Below are positions 8,463-17,194 of a DNA stretch of 64,000 nucleotides, one piece after another. The stretch is taken from NCBI RefSeq assembly GCF_000213805.1, contig NC_015556.1, positions 1,178,001 through 1,242,000 of the forward strand, written 5' to 3'. The notes under the pieces were generated by a model that saw nothing but the letters and a program-made list of their open reading frames with translations, was not told the origin of the DNA and made no database searches. The translations under genes and the position numbers were made by a program. The DNA is from Pseudomonas fulva 12-X (GTDB lineage: Bacteria > Pseudomonadota > Gammaproteobacteria > Pseudomonadales > Pseudomonadaceae). How positions within the stretch are numbered: the stretch's first letter is position 1; each line of letters begins with the position of its first letter.

Positions 8463-9380
8463 TCACCGAAAGCGCTCAGCTAGCGCCTGAGTCAGAAAGC
8501 GGGTGAATTCCGAGATGCGCTGCGGCACGTGGCGGCGCTGCTGGTACACGGCATAGATGTTGGCGTGGGGGGGATGATATTCGGGTAGCAGCGCCACCAG
8601 GTCACCGCGCTCCAGGTGCTCCTTGGCATCCCAGTGCGAGCGCAGGATCAGGCCATGCCCATCCAGGGCAAGGCGCATCGCGACTTCACCGTCATTGCTC
8701 GATAGCGTGCCATGGACCTTCTGACTGTATTCACGGCCAGCGCGTGAAAAACGCCAGATGGCGTAATCACTTTCGTATTGCCTGAGCACGATGCAGTTGT
8801 GCTGGGCAAGGTCGGCGACCGTGCTCGGCGTTCCGCAGCGAGCGAGATAGGCGGGGGAGGCGCAGAGTATGCGCGGGTTATCCAGAAGATGATGGGCGAT
8901 CAGGCGTGAATCCGGTGGCTCGCCAATGCGGATATCAATATCGATATCGGCATCCAGCGTATTGAGCGGCTGGCTGGACAGTTGCAGCGACAGTTCCAGG
9001 TGGGGATGTTCGGCGGCGAACGTCGATAGCAGCGGCGCTACATGGCGCCGACCAAACCCGAACGACGCATTGATATTCAGCTTGCCGCGCAGCAGCGGCT
9101 GGCGATTGCTCAAGGCGCTCTCCAGCTCTTCCAGCTGACGCAGGATTGGCCGCGCGCCCTCCAGATACAGCTGGCCTTCGGGCGTGAGATCCAGGCGACG
9201 CGTCGTGCGCCGAATCAACTGCACGCCCAGACGCTGTTCGAGCAGCGACAGCCGTTTGCTGACGGCAGGCAGCGACAAACCCAACTCGCGCGCCACGGCC
9301 GTCAGGCTGCCATGAGTGGCGACCCGGTGGAAGAAACTGAGGTCGTCGGTGGAAGTGCTCAACTCTTTACCTGATTTCAA
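8463..9380 (-). CDS. LysR-family regulator (DmlR/CrgA subgroup)
   Basis: A 305-residue LysR protein. The helix-turn-helix lies at about residues 12-70 (FFHRVATHGSLTAVARELG, then LSLPAVSKRLSLLE), and the effector domain starts near residue 97 with LNINASFGFGRRHVAP, a segment typical of the DmlR/CrgA group. The start appears to be TTG at 9380 with AAGGAAG upstream. It lies 119 bases upstream of the FAD/Fe-S dehydrogenase on the same strand, and may control it or the cluster to its right. Its effector domain resembles that of the LysR protein at 35.9 kb. Confidence 0.87.
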   Translation of the reverse strand: MKSGKELSTSTDDLSFFHRVATHGSLTAVARELGLSLPAVSKRLSLLEQRLGVQLIRRTTRRLDLTPEGQLYLEGARPILRQLEELESALSNRQPLLRGKLNINASFGFGRRHVAPLLSTFAAEHPHLELSLQLSSQPLNTLDADIDIDIRIGEPPDSRLIAHHLLDNPRILCASPAYLARCGTPSTVADLAQHNCIVLRQYESDYAIWRFSRAGREYSQKVHGTLSSNDGEVAMRLALDGHGLILRSHWDAKEHLERGDLVALLPEYHPPHANIYAVYQQRRHVPQRISEFTRFLTQALAERFR

Positions 9381-9469
9381 GCAGGGTCTTCCTTTTCGTT
9401 CGAGTGGTTTGCCGCGGCTGTCTTACCGCGTTGGGCCAAACACTCAACGGGTACTGCCCAAGCCAAGAT

Positions 9470-10423
9470 TCACGCAGGCATCGTCTCGCCCCTGATGTCC
9501 CTGGCTTGTGCATGCAGGGCATCGATGAGGGTTCTGGCAACCGGGGTTTTCAGGCCGTTACGCAGCACAATGATACCCACCGGCGGCAGCTCGATGGGTA
9601 CGTCCAGCTGCAGGGTATAACCGATGCCGGTTGACTGGAGGTATTGCGCAACCTCGCTTGCGACGAAACAGACGCAGCCTCTTTTCCTCATGAACGTCAT
9701 CGTCACCAAAAAGGATGAGGTTTCGACAATATCGGCCGGCGGCTGCAGCTTATGCTTGTAGAACATCTGATTGAGCTTGACCCGTGAGGATGCCCACGCG
9801 GGTGGAACGACCCAGGGCAGCGTTGCCAGGTCATGCCAGCTTGGCTTGGCGACGGAGGCGAGGGGGTGTTCGGCTGCGACGACTACGCGCATGGGTTCGG
9901 CATAGAGCGCTTCGGTTTCAAGGTCCGGGGAGCTGTAGCCCGGCTCCAGTCGGCCGACGATGAAGTCGAGTTCGCCTGTGCGCAGCCTTGGCAGCAGTCG
10001 CGTGAGATCTCCCTCTTCAATAGACACTGTTGTCTGTGGTGAGCTGACCTTGAGACGGCCCACGGCCTCAACCAGCAACCCTGGGGTGGCGACGACCATC
10101 GCGCCGACACGGATACGGCCGGCTCCGCCGCTGGCAACCGCGGCGATGTCATCACAGGTACGATCAAAATCCACCAACACCGAGCGTGCAAACCGGACAA
10201 CCTGCTCGCCGTAGGCGGTCGGCCGGGTGCCTCGTGTGGAGCGGGTAAATAATTCCAGGCCGAACATCTTCTCGATTTCCGCCAGGGACTTGCTGACGGC
10301 TGGCTGGGTAAGGGACAGAAATTCCGCTGCTCGCCCGAGGTGGCGAAACTCATCCAGCGCAACCACGAGTTGCAGGTGCTTGAGCTTGAGGTTGGAGCGC
10401 ATAACCCTATCGATGTCACTCAC
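9470..10423 (-). CDS. LysR-family regulator of the adjacent sugar-acid cluster (GbpR-like)
   Basis: A 317-residue LysR protein with the helix-turn-helix at about residues 10-70 (LKLKHLQLVVALDEFRHLG, TQPAVSKSLAEIE). This N-terminus resembles the GbpR/CbbR-like group linked to sugar and aromatic genes. The start is GTG 10423 with GGAGA seven bases upstream; an in-frame ATG at 10402 has a poorly spaced site. It diverges from the MFS transporter gene, the classic LysR arrangement, so it probably activates the operon running from 10550 to 16955. The inducer is unknown but is probably the sugar acid or an intermediate. Confidence 0.88.
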   Translation of the reverse strand: MSDIDRVMRSNLKLKHLQLVVALDEFRHLGRAAEFLSLTQPAVSKSLAEIEKMFGLELFTRSTRGTRPTAYGEQVVRFARSVLVDFDRTCDDIAAVASGGAGRIRVGAMVVATPGLLVEAVGRLKVSSPQTTVSIEEGDLTRLLPRLRTGELDFIVGRLEPGYSSPDLETEALYAEPMRVVVAAEHPLASVAKPSWHDLATLPWVVPPAWASSRVKLNQMFYKHKLQPPADIVETSSFLVTMTFMRKRGCVCFVASEVAQYLQSTGIGYTLQLDVPIELPPVGIIVLRNGLKTPVARTLIDALHAQARDIRGETMPA

Positions 10424-10549
10424 CTGCTGATCTCCGGCAGAATACGTTTACATGTCAAAATGGTTATGAAGTATGTCTGCTTATTCATTATTCAGCAATG
10501 TAGCGCCGATCCACCATTGACGAACAAAAACAATGATCGGAGCAATGTG

Positions 10550-11884
10550 ATGAGCACTCCAACTGCTGCAAGGCCACTCGATGGCGCCGTGGTGAATCCA
10601 AGCAAGAAATCCAACGCACGTTGGGTAGTGGCAGGCCTGATGTGGTTTGCCATTGCGATCAACTATATCGACCGTACCGTTCTCTCGGTCGCCGCACCTG
10701 AACTCACCGAAGAATTCAATCTGACGCCAGAAATGATGGGTATCGTGTTGTCCGCGTTTTTCTGGTCCTACGCCTTGCTGCAGATTCCGGCAGGCTGGAT
10801 TGCCGACAAATTCGGTCAGAAAATGGGCCTCGGGCTCGCTGTAGGCTCCTGGTCACTCGCGACTGCGGCAACCGGGCTGGCAACCGGCTTCGCATCTCTA
10901 GTGGGGTTGCGCGTTGCGCTTGGCGCCGGTGAGGCCGGCGCCTATCCAGCCAACGCCGGCATCGCCTCCAAGTGGTTTCCGGACAAGGAGCGAGCCACCA
11001 TTTCGGGGCTTTTTGACAGCGCCTCGAAATTTGGTGGCGCCGTGGCCATGCCTCTCATCGTGACCCTGATCATGCTGGTTGACTGGCGTATGACGTTCGT
11101 CATCGTGGGGCTGGCCGGGCTTGTATGGAGCGTGATCTGGTGGTGGTATTTCTCGGATACACCCGAGACACACCGAAGCGCCAACGCAGCCGAAGTGCAA
11201 TACATTCGCGGTGGCCAGGCCCAGCAACATGGTGTGGGTAACGCTATCCCGATGAAATGGTACGAGTTGCTCAAGTACCGCAATATCTGGGCAATGTGCC
11301 TGGGCTTCTTCACCATCAACTACATCTCTTACTTCTTCATCACCTGGTTGCCCACTTACCTGGTGAAAGAGCAGGGAATGGGCCTGCTGAAGATGGGCAT
11401 TATCGCCTCGCTTCCGTTGATCGCCGGCCTCTTCGCCGAAATCATCGCAGGTTGGCTTTCCGACCGAGTGGTTCACAGCGGGCGTCTGTCGCTTACCGCC
11501 ACTCGCAAGCTGTTTCTGATTGTCGGCCTCGGCATGGCGCTGTGCATCGGGCTGGCGCCGCTGACCACTTCGGTCACCATGACGGTTGTGCTGCTGTGTA
11601 TCGCCAAAGCAGGTACTACCGTCGCGGCTTCCCAAGTCTGGGCTCTGCCGGGTGATGTCGCGCCTAAGAACATGACCTCTACGGTTGCCGGCTTGCAAAA
11701 CATGGTTGCCAACTTCGGCGGCGTGCTGGGGCCGGTTATTACCGGGTTCATTGTTGCCTCTACAGGGTCGTTCAAGATGGCTCTGGTCTTCTCTGCCTTC
11801 CTCGGCGTGCTGGGCATCCTTAACTACGCACTGCTGCTGAAGAAGGTTGAACCCATTATCGTGCGCGAGCCGACAGCAGCTTAA
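10550..11884 (+). CDS. MFS transporter, anion:cation symporter (sugar-acid) family
   Basis: A 444-residue inner-membrane permease with 12 predicted helices. It shows the anion:cation symporter signature near the first helix (AINYIDRTVLSVAAPEL) and RVALGAGEAGAYPANAG further on, as in GudP, ExuT and DgoT, which import hexuronates, glucarate or galactonate. The ATG at 10550 follows CGGAGC; an upstream in-frame extension is not membrane-like and lacks support. It is the first gene of a plus-strand operon whose next member is a UxaA/GarD-type dehydratase, consistent with uptake of a sugar acid. Confidence 0.9.
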   Translation: MSTPTAARPLDGAVVNPSKKSNARWVVAGLMWFAIAINYIDRTVLSVAAPELTEEFNLTPEMMGIVLSAFFWSYALLQIPAGWIADKFGQKMGLGLAVGSWSLATAATGLATGFASLVGLRVALGAGEAGAYPANAGIASKWFPDKERATISGLFDSASKFGGAVAMPLIVTLIMLVDWRMTFVIVGLAGLVWSVIWWWYFSDTPETHRSANAAEVQYIRGGQAQQHGVGNAIPMKWYELLKYRNIWAMCLGFFTINYISYFFITWLPTYLVKEQGMGLLKMGIIASLPLIAGLFAEIIAGWLSDRVVHSGRLSLTATRKLFLIVGLGMALCIGLAPLTTSVTMTVVLLCIAKAGTTVAASQVWALPGDVAPKNMTSTVAGLQNMVANFGGVLGPVITGFIVASTGSFKMALVFSAFLGVLGILNYALLLKKVEPIIVREPTAA

Positions 11885-11982
11885 GTGGCTAGCGCACCCC
11901 ATCCATGCAGCGGCAGGTGCTCGATGCGCGAACTCTGCGCTCATCCTCACCGTCGCTGTAATCTGGACGCCAGGATCTATCA

Positions 11983-13521
11983 ATGACTACCACAACTCAT
12001 GCCGCTCGCAGCCTGATACGCCTGCACGCCAGTGACAACGTCCTCGTGGCTCGCCAACTGATCGGCCTTGGGGACGAGCTGCCTGAGCTGGGTGTTCGCG
12101 CCCGCGCGCAAGTCACCCCGGGCCACAAGATCGCTGCACAGGACATCATGGCCGGTGAGCCGGTGCGCAAGTACGACACCATCATCGGTGTTGCTTCACG
12201 CGACATCACCAAGGGCGAGCACGTCCACTCTCACAACATCTCGCTGATCGATTTCGACCGGGACCCGGGCTTTTGTGAGGATGTGCGTGCGGTGGACTAC
12301 GTGGCGCCCGATAAACGCGCGACGTTCATGGGCATCGTGCGAGCGGATGGCCGCGTTGCCACGCGCAACTTCATCGGAATCATGTCGTCGGTGAACTGCT
12401 CGTCGACGGTGATCAAGAAGATCGCTGAACACTTCACCCCCGAGCGCCTCGCCGATTACCCGAACGTCGATGGCGTCGTAGCATTCGCTCAGACCAGCGG
12501 CTGTGGCATGTCCTCGCCCAGTTACCATTTTGACGTGCTGCAACGCACGATTGCCGGGTACGCCCGACATCCCAATCTGGCCGCGGTCCTGATCGTCGGC
12601 CTGGGTTGCGAGCGTAATCAGGTGTCCAACCTCGTCGAGGCCCAGCACCTGGTACCGGGGCGCAATCTGCGCACCTTCGTGATGCAGGATACCGGCGGCA
12701 CGCGCGCGACCATTGCTCAGGGCATCGCGGCGATTGAAGCGATGCTGCCCGAGGCCAACGACGTCAAGCGTGTTCCGGTCAGCGCCGAGCACCTGAAAAT
12801 TGGTCTGGAGTGCGGCGGTTCGGATGGATTTTCAGGCATCACTGCCAACCCGGCACTGGGCGCTGCGATGGATATTCTGGTGCGCCACGGCGGCACAGCC
12901 ATTCTGTCCGAAACACCGGAGATCCACGGTGTCGAGTTCATGCTGACACGACGTGCGATCAGCCCTGAAGTAGGCCAGAAGCTATTGGACCGCCTGGCCT
13001 GGTGGGAAGAGTACACCCGTGGTCACAACGGCCAGTTCAATGGTGTCGTGGGGCCTGGTAACCAGGCCGGTGGGCTGGCCAATATTTTCGAGAAATCGCT
13101 CGGTTCTGCCATGAAAGGCGGAACCACGCCCTTGCAGGCGGTTTACGAATACGCCGAGCCCATCGATAAGGCCGGGTTCGTGTTCATGGACTCGCCCGGC
13201 TATGACCCGGTAGCCGCCACCGGTCAAATTGCCAGCGGTGCCAACCTCATCTGTTTCACCACGGGCAGGGGCTCGATGTTCGGAAGCAAACCTGCGCCGA
13301 CGATCAAGCTCGCCAGCAACACGCCGATGTTCACGCGCCTTGAAGAGGACATGGACATCAACTGCGGCCTCATTGTTGACGGGGAACTGTCGATCGAAGA
13401 GATGGGACAGCGCATCTTCGAATACATCCTTAAGGCCGCCTCGGGCAACCCCACCAAGAGCGAGCTGCTGGGGCTTGGCGATCACGAATTCGTGCCCTGG
13501 CACCTGGGTATCGTCAGCTGA
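11983..13521 (+). CDS. UxaA/GarD-family sugar-acid dehydratase
   Basis: A 512-residue protein with an N-terminal SAF-like domain (about residues 10-90) and a UxaA catalytic domain (about 115-505). It has the family segments NCSSTVIKKI, TSGCGMS, IVGLGCERNQ, LECGGSDGFSGITANP and FTTGRGS, with conserved cysteines. Family members eliminate water from altronate or galactarate, yielding 2-keto-3-deoxy acids, in the cytoplasm and with a metal ion. Sequence resemblance is shared between UxaA and GarD, so the substrate is uncertain. The partner aldolase in this operon is of the HpaI/GarL fold, which favours a galactarate/glucarate-like route over the UxuA/KdgK route. Confidence 0.88.
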   Translation: MTTTTHAARSLIRLHASDNVLVARQLIGLGDELPELGVRARAQVTPGHKIAAQDIMAGEPVRKYDTIIGVASRDITKGEHVHSHNISLIDFDRDPGFCEDVRAVDYVAPDKRATFMGIVRADGRVATRNFIGIMSSVNCSSTVIKKIAEHFTPERLADYPNVDGVVAFAQTSGCGMSSPSYHFDVLQRTIAGYARHPNLAAVLIVGLGCERNQVSNLVEAQHLVPGRNLRTFVMQDTGGTRATIAQGIAAIEAMLPEANDVKRVPVSAEHLKIGLECGGSDGFSGITANPALGAAMDILVRHGGTAILSETPEIHGVEFMLTRRAISPEVGQKLLDRLAWWEEYTRGHNGQFNGVVGPGNQAGGLANIFEKSLGSAMKGGTTPLQAVYEYAEPIDKAGFVFMDSPGYDPVAATGQIASGANLICFTTGRGSMFGSKPAPTIKLASNTPMFTRLEEDMDINCGLIVDGELSIEEMGQRIFEYILKAASGNPTKSELLGLGDHEFVPWHLGIVS

Positions 13522-13556
13522 CCCAGCCCGTTCATCCCTTTGTAAGGAGCCCAGAC

Positions 13557-15032
13557 ATGAGCTTGAAACTGACCCGTACCGATCTGATGCGAACCCAGAA
13601 CTTCATCGGTGGCCGCTGGTGCGACACGCCGGCGCTGCTGTCTGTCAGCAATCCGGCCGACGAAAGCCCCATAACCCAGGTGCCCGATAGCAGCGCCGTC
13701 GACGCACGGGAAGCCGTCGATGCCGCCCATGCTGCTTTCTTGGCCTGGCGCAGCACGCCGGCCAAACAGCGTGCACAACTGATCAAGCGCTGGAACGACC
13801 TGATTCTTGAGCATCAGGAAGATCTTGGTCGGTTGATTTCGCTGGAACAAGGCAAGCCCCTGGCCGAGGCGCGTGGTGAAGTGGCTTATGCTGCCAGCTA
13901 TGTCGAATGGTTCGCCGAGGAAGCAACGCGCTCGTATGGCGATGTCATCCCGGCGCCGGTTGCAGGGCGTCGCATGACGGCAATCAAGGAGCCTGTCGGC
14001 GTGGTCGCTGCGATCACCCCATGGAATTTTCCAGCGGCGATGATCGCCCGCAAGATCGCGCCGGCACTGGCGGCAGGTTGCACCGTGGTCTGCAAGCCAG
14101 CCGAGGACACGCCCCTGACGTCTCTTGCTCTCGTGCGGCTGGCTGAGGAGGCAGGTTTTCCAGCCGGAACGCTGAACATCGTTACCGCCTCGCGAGAGCG
14201 GACGCCCGAAGTGGTAGACGCCTGGCTGGCTGATTCGCGGGTACGCAAGATTACCTTCACCGGGTCCACGCCTGTGGGCAAGCACCTGGCCAGAATGTCC
14301 GCCGATACGCTTAAAAAGTGCTCGCTGGAATTGGGTGGCAATGCTCCGTTCATCGTGTTCGAAGATGCGGACCTAGACGCAGCGGTGGATGGCCTGATGG
14401 TCTCCAAGTTCCGCAATGGCGGTCAGACCTGCGTGTGCCCCAACCGCATCTATGTGCATAGCGACGTACACGATCAGTTCGTTGAAAAACTGGTGGCGAA
14501 GGTGGGGGCGCTCAAAGTCGGGCCCGCCTGGCAAAGCGATTCTCAGATCGGCCCGATGATCAATGCGCGAGCCGTGGACAAAATCGCTCGCCATGTGGAA
14601 GACGCGGTAGCCAAAGGCGCAGAGGTCGCCACCGGCGGCCGACGTATCCGCGAAGGTGCCGCAGAGGGTCCCAACTATTACGCGCCTACGGTGTTGATCA
14701 ATGCAGCCTCGAACATGGAACTCTGCAATGAGGAAACATTCGGCCCCGTTGCGCCGATTTTCCGCTTCACGACTGAAGCGCAAGTGATCGAACTGGCCAA
14801 CGATACGCCGTTCGGCCTGGCGGCCTACTTCTACACCCAGGACGTCAAACGCGTCTGGCGTGTGGCCGAGGCTCTGGAGTCGGGCATCGTGGGTATCAAC
14901 GAAGGCGCGCTGGCCGCAGAGGCGGCTCCCTTTGGTGGCGTCAAGGAATCCGGCTATGGCCGCGAAGGTTCGCGATACGGCCTGGAAGATTACATGCACA
15001 TCAAATACCTGTGTCAGGGCGGCCTGAGCTAG
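13557..15032 (+). CDS. NAD(P)-dependent aldehyde (semialdehyde) dehydrogenase, GabD-like
   Basis: A 491-residue aldehyde dehydrogenase. Motifs include TPWNFPAAMIARKIAPALAA for cofactor binding, FTGSTPVGK, the catalytic glutamate in ELGGNAP and the catalytic cysteine in GGQTCVCPNR. The VCPN sequence after the cysteine is typical of succinate-semialdehyde dehydrogenases of the GabD group. In this operon it may oxidise a semialdehyde released by the aldolase, or 2-oxoglutarate semialdehyde. It starts 35 bases after the dehydratase stop with GTAAGGAGCC upstream. It is similar to the dehydrogenase at 18549. Confidence 0.9.
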   Translation: MSLKLTRTDLMRTQNFIGGRWCDTPALLSVSNPADESPITQVPDSSAVDAREAVDAAHAAFLAWRSTPAKQRAQLIKRWNDLILEHQEDLGRLISLEQGKPLAEARGEVAYAASYVEWFAEEATRSYGDVIPAPVAGRRMTAIKEPVGVVAAITPWNFPAAMIARKIAPALAAGCTVVCKPAEDTPLTSLALVRLAEEAGFPAGTLNIVTASRERTPEVVDAWLADSRVRKITFTGSTPVGKHLARMSADTLKKCSLELGGNAPFIVFEDADLDAAVDGLMVSKFRNGGQTCVCPNRIYVHSDVHDQFVEKLVAKVGALKVGPAWQSDSQIGPMINARAVDKIARHVEDAVAKGAEVATGGRRIREGAAEGPNYYAPTVLINAASNMELCNEETFGPVAPIFRFTTEAQVIELANDTPFGLAAYFYTQDVKRVWRVAEALESGIVGINEGALAAEAAPFGGVKESGYGREGSRYGLEDYMHIKYLCQGGLS

Positions 15033-15064
15033 TTCCGACACACACCTGAGGAGTACAGGCAATC

Positions 15065-15865
15065 ATGGCAAATTCGTTTAAAACCGCCATTTCGCGGGGT
15101 GACAACGTCATCGGCCTCTGGCTGTCGCTGGCCAATTCCTACAGTGCCGAAATTTGCGCCACGGCAGGCTTCCAGTGGCTGTTGATCGACTGTGAGCATG
15201 CACCAAACGACGTGCGCAGCACACTGGCGCAGTTACAGGCTGTCGCGCCTTATCCGGCCCATCCGGTGGTACGCACCGTCGATGGCAATGCGGCGGTGAT
15301 CAAACAGATGCTCGATATCGGCGTTCAGACATTGCTCATCCCCATGGTCGATACCGCCGAGCAGGCCATCGCCCTGGCAGCCGCTACCCGTTATCCACCA
15401 GAAGGCACCCGAGGGGTTGGCGCTGCAGCGGCCCGCGCCTCGCGCTGGGGAGGCTACAAGGAGTATCTGGAGACGGCCAACGACGACGTCTGCCTACTGG
15501 TACAGGCTGAATCCAGGACTGCGCTTCACAATCTTGAAGCCATTTGCGCCGTTGAAGGTTTGCACGGCGTTTTTATCGGGCCGGCTGATCTCGCCGCTTC
15601 GATGGGGCACCGCGGGCATCCCGAGCATCCTGACGTGCAGCAGGCGATCGAAAATGCCATACGCACCATCGTCGCAAGCGGCAAAGCGGCGGGCACCCTG
15701 ACGGGCGATGCCAAACTGGCGCGACACTATCTGGAACTGGGCGCCTCGTTTGTCGCAGTCGGCCTCGATCTGACATTGCTGGCGAAGGCAACTCGCGGGC
15801 TGGCCAACGATTTTGGTCTCGGCGTCATATCGGCCACACCGGTGAGTGGTGCTTCGCCCTATTGA
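15065..15865 (+). CDS. HpcH/HpaI-family class II aldolase
   Basis: A 266-residue metal-dependent TIM-barrel aldolase. The family pattern is clear: [26 protein letters not shown] (metal/substrate region), [10 protein letters not shown] and [17 protein letters not shown]. Relatives include HpaI (4-hydroxy-2-oxoheptanedioate), GarL (5-keto-4-deoxyglucarate) and YfaU (2-keto-3-deoxyrhamnonate); all split a 2-keto acid to pyruvate plus an aldehyde. Its place after a UxaA/GarD-type dehydratase favours a GarL-like role producing tartronate semialdehyde, but this is inference. AGGAG precedes the ATG. A 17-bp hairpin follows the stop immediately. Confidence 0.88.
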   Translation: MANSFKTAISRGDNVIGLWLSLANSYSAEICATAGFQWLLIDCEHAPNDVRSTLAQLQAVAPYPAHPVVRTVDGNAAVIKQMLDIGVQTLLIPMVDTAEQAIALAAATRYPPEGTRGVGAAAARASRWGGYKEYLETANDDVCLLVQAESRTALHNLEAICAVEGLHGVFIGPADLAASMGHRGHPEHPDVQQAIENAIRTIVASGKAAGTLTGDAKLARHYLELGASFVAVGLDLTLLAKATRGLANDFGLGVISATPVSGASPY

Positions 15866-15868
15866 AGG

Positions 15869-15906
15869 CCATAGCTGCCCTGAGCATCCGCTCAGGGCAG
15901 CTATGG
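15869..15906 (+). terminator. Very long perfect hairpin after the aldolase gene
   Basis: CCATAGCTGCCCTGAGC (15869-15885) and its exact complement (15890-15906) make a 17-bp stem with a four-base loop, three bases after the aldolase stop. No T-run follows, so it may act as an RNA-stabilising 3' end or a processing site rather than a strict terminator. The dehydrogenase at 16032 lies beyond it. Confidence 0.6.
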
Positions 15907-16031
15907 CGTGCCGCAGATCCTACGTGGTCTAGCAATTTTTCTGTCCACTTTCCGTTATTCGGGGGAGGAAATACTTGTAGCGCTTTTGCATCATGGAAAT
16001 GCCTATTTCCCTCCAGGCATGGTGAACTCGC

Positions 16032-16955
16032 ATGTATTTGCTCTACAACTCCTATCCCGAAAGAGCAGCCAAATGGCGCAGTCTGCTGACGACGCAGCTT
16101 CCAGATCTCACGTTCATTGAGTCTATGGATGGGGTAGACCCATCAGAGGTCCAATACATCCTCACTTGGGAACCGTTGGCCAACCTCGAGCGCTTCACCT
16201 CGCTGCGCATCGTCTTTTCTGCCGGCGCTGGCGTCGATCAGTTCGATGTCTCGAGTTTTCCAGCGGGTGTGGCATTGGTTCGGATGGTCGAGGGCTCCAT
16301 CGCCGAAAGTATGGCGGAATATGTTGTCTTCGCTGTATTGGCTATCCACAGGGATATGGTCGCCTACCGTGCAGATCAGCAGCGCGAGGAGTGGCTGCCG
16401 AGCAGAATCGTTCCTGCTTCCGAGCGTCGAGTTGGCGTGATGGGCGTAGGGCATCTGGGGCGTGCAGCGCTTATCAAACTCCAGTCGTTCGGCTTCCAGC
16501 TATCCGGTTGGAATCGTTCTGCCAAGCAAGTCGACGGCGTAAAGGTATTCTCGGGCGCTGATTCGCTGAGTGATTTTCTGAGCCAGTGCGACGTGTTGGT
16601 GAACCTGCTTCCGCTTACCGAGCAAACCCGTGGAATTCTGGGTCGGCCCCTGTTCGATCAGTTGCCTCGTGGTGCGGGCATCGTGAACGTAGGGCGGGGC
16701 GGGCACCTCAACGAGGCGGATCTCCTGGAGGCGCTGGATCGCGGGCAGCTCGGCGCGGCCATTCTGGATGTCTTTGAGGTGGAGCCGCTGGACGCAGAAG
16801 ATCCGCTCTGGAGTCATCCGCGAGTTTGGGTCACCCCGCACATCGCAAGCACCATGCAGCTCGAGGGTGGGGCTGCGGTGATTGTCGACTCGATTCAGCG
16901 TGATCGATCGGGTCATCCGCTTCTGCATACCGTGGATCGGTGTACTGGCTACTGA
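16032..16955 (+). CDS. D-2-hydroxyacid dehydrogenase, GhrA (glyoxylate/hydroxypyruvate reductase A) type
   Basis: A 307-residue NAD(P)-dependent 2-hydroxyacid dehydrogenase. The Rossmann motif GVMGVGHLG is near residue 136. The catalytic arginine sits in VNVGRGGHL, the glutamate in FEVEPLD, and the histidine in TPHIAS. GhrA-type enzymes reduce glyoxylate and hydroxypyruvate, and could reduce tartronate-semialdehyde-related products here. It follows the sugar-acid operon after a strong hairpin, with 166 bases between, so it may be partly uncoupled from it. A weak GGTGA site precedes the ATG. Confidence 0.85.
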   Translation: MYLLYNSYPERAAKWRSLLTTQLPDLTFIESMDGVDPSEVQYILTWEPLANLERFTSLRIVFSAGAGVDQFDVSSFPAGVALVRMVEGSIAESMAEYVVFAVLAIHRDMVAYRADQQREEWLPSRIVPASERRVGVMGVGHLGRAALIKLQSFGFQLSGWNRSAKQVDGVKVFSGADSLSDFLSQCDVLVNLLPLTEQTRGILGRPLFDQLPRGAGIVNVGRGGHLNEADLLEALDRGQLGAAILDVFEVEPLDAEDPLWSHPRVWVTPHIASTMQLEGGAAVIVDSIQRDRSGHPLLHTVDRCTGY

Positions 16956-17194
16956 CGGTTCATGGCCGATAAATGCGCTTGTCGGGCTTTGATAGGCGCA
17001 GTCACACCTGTTGGAAAAGTGCGTCTTGTCTTTTACGGCGGGGCTTGTGGCATTGGGTTGCGGTTTAAATTTCTGCGTGCCGGTGGTTGCTAACTTTCAT
17101 AGGTACAACTGGTTTTTTTATCCTCCGGTTCGTTTGTAGTTGCGACCTCTAGGCGGTTCTACGATGCGGTCACTTACATGAAAGGTGACTCAGA

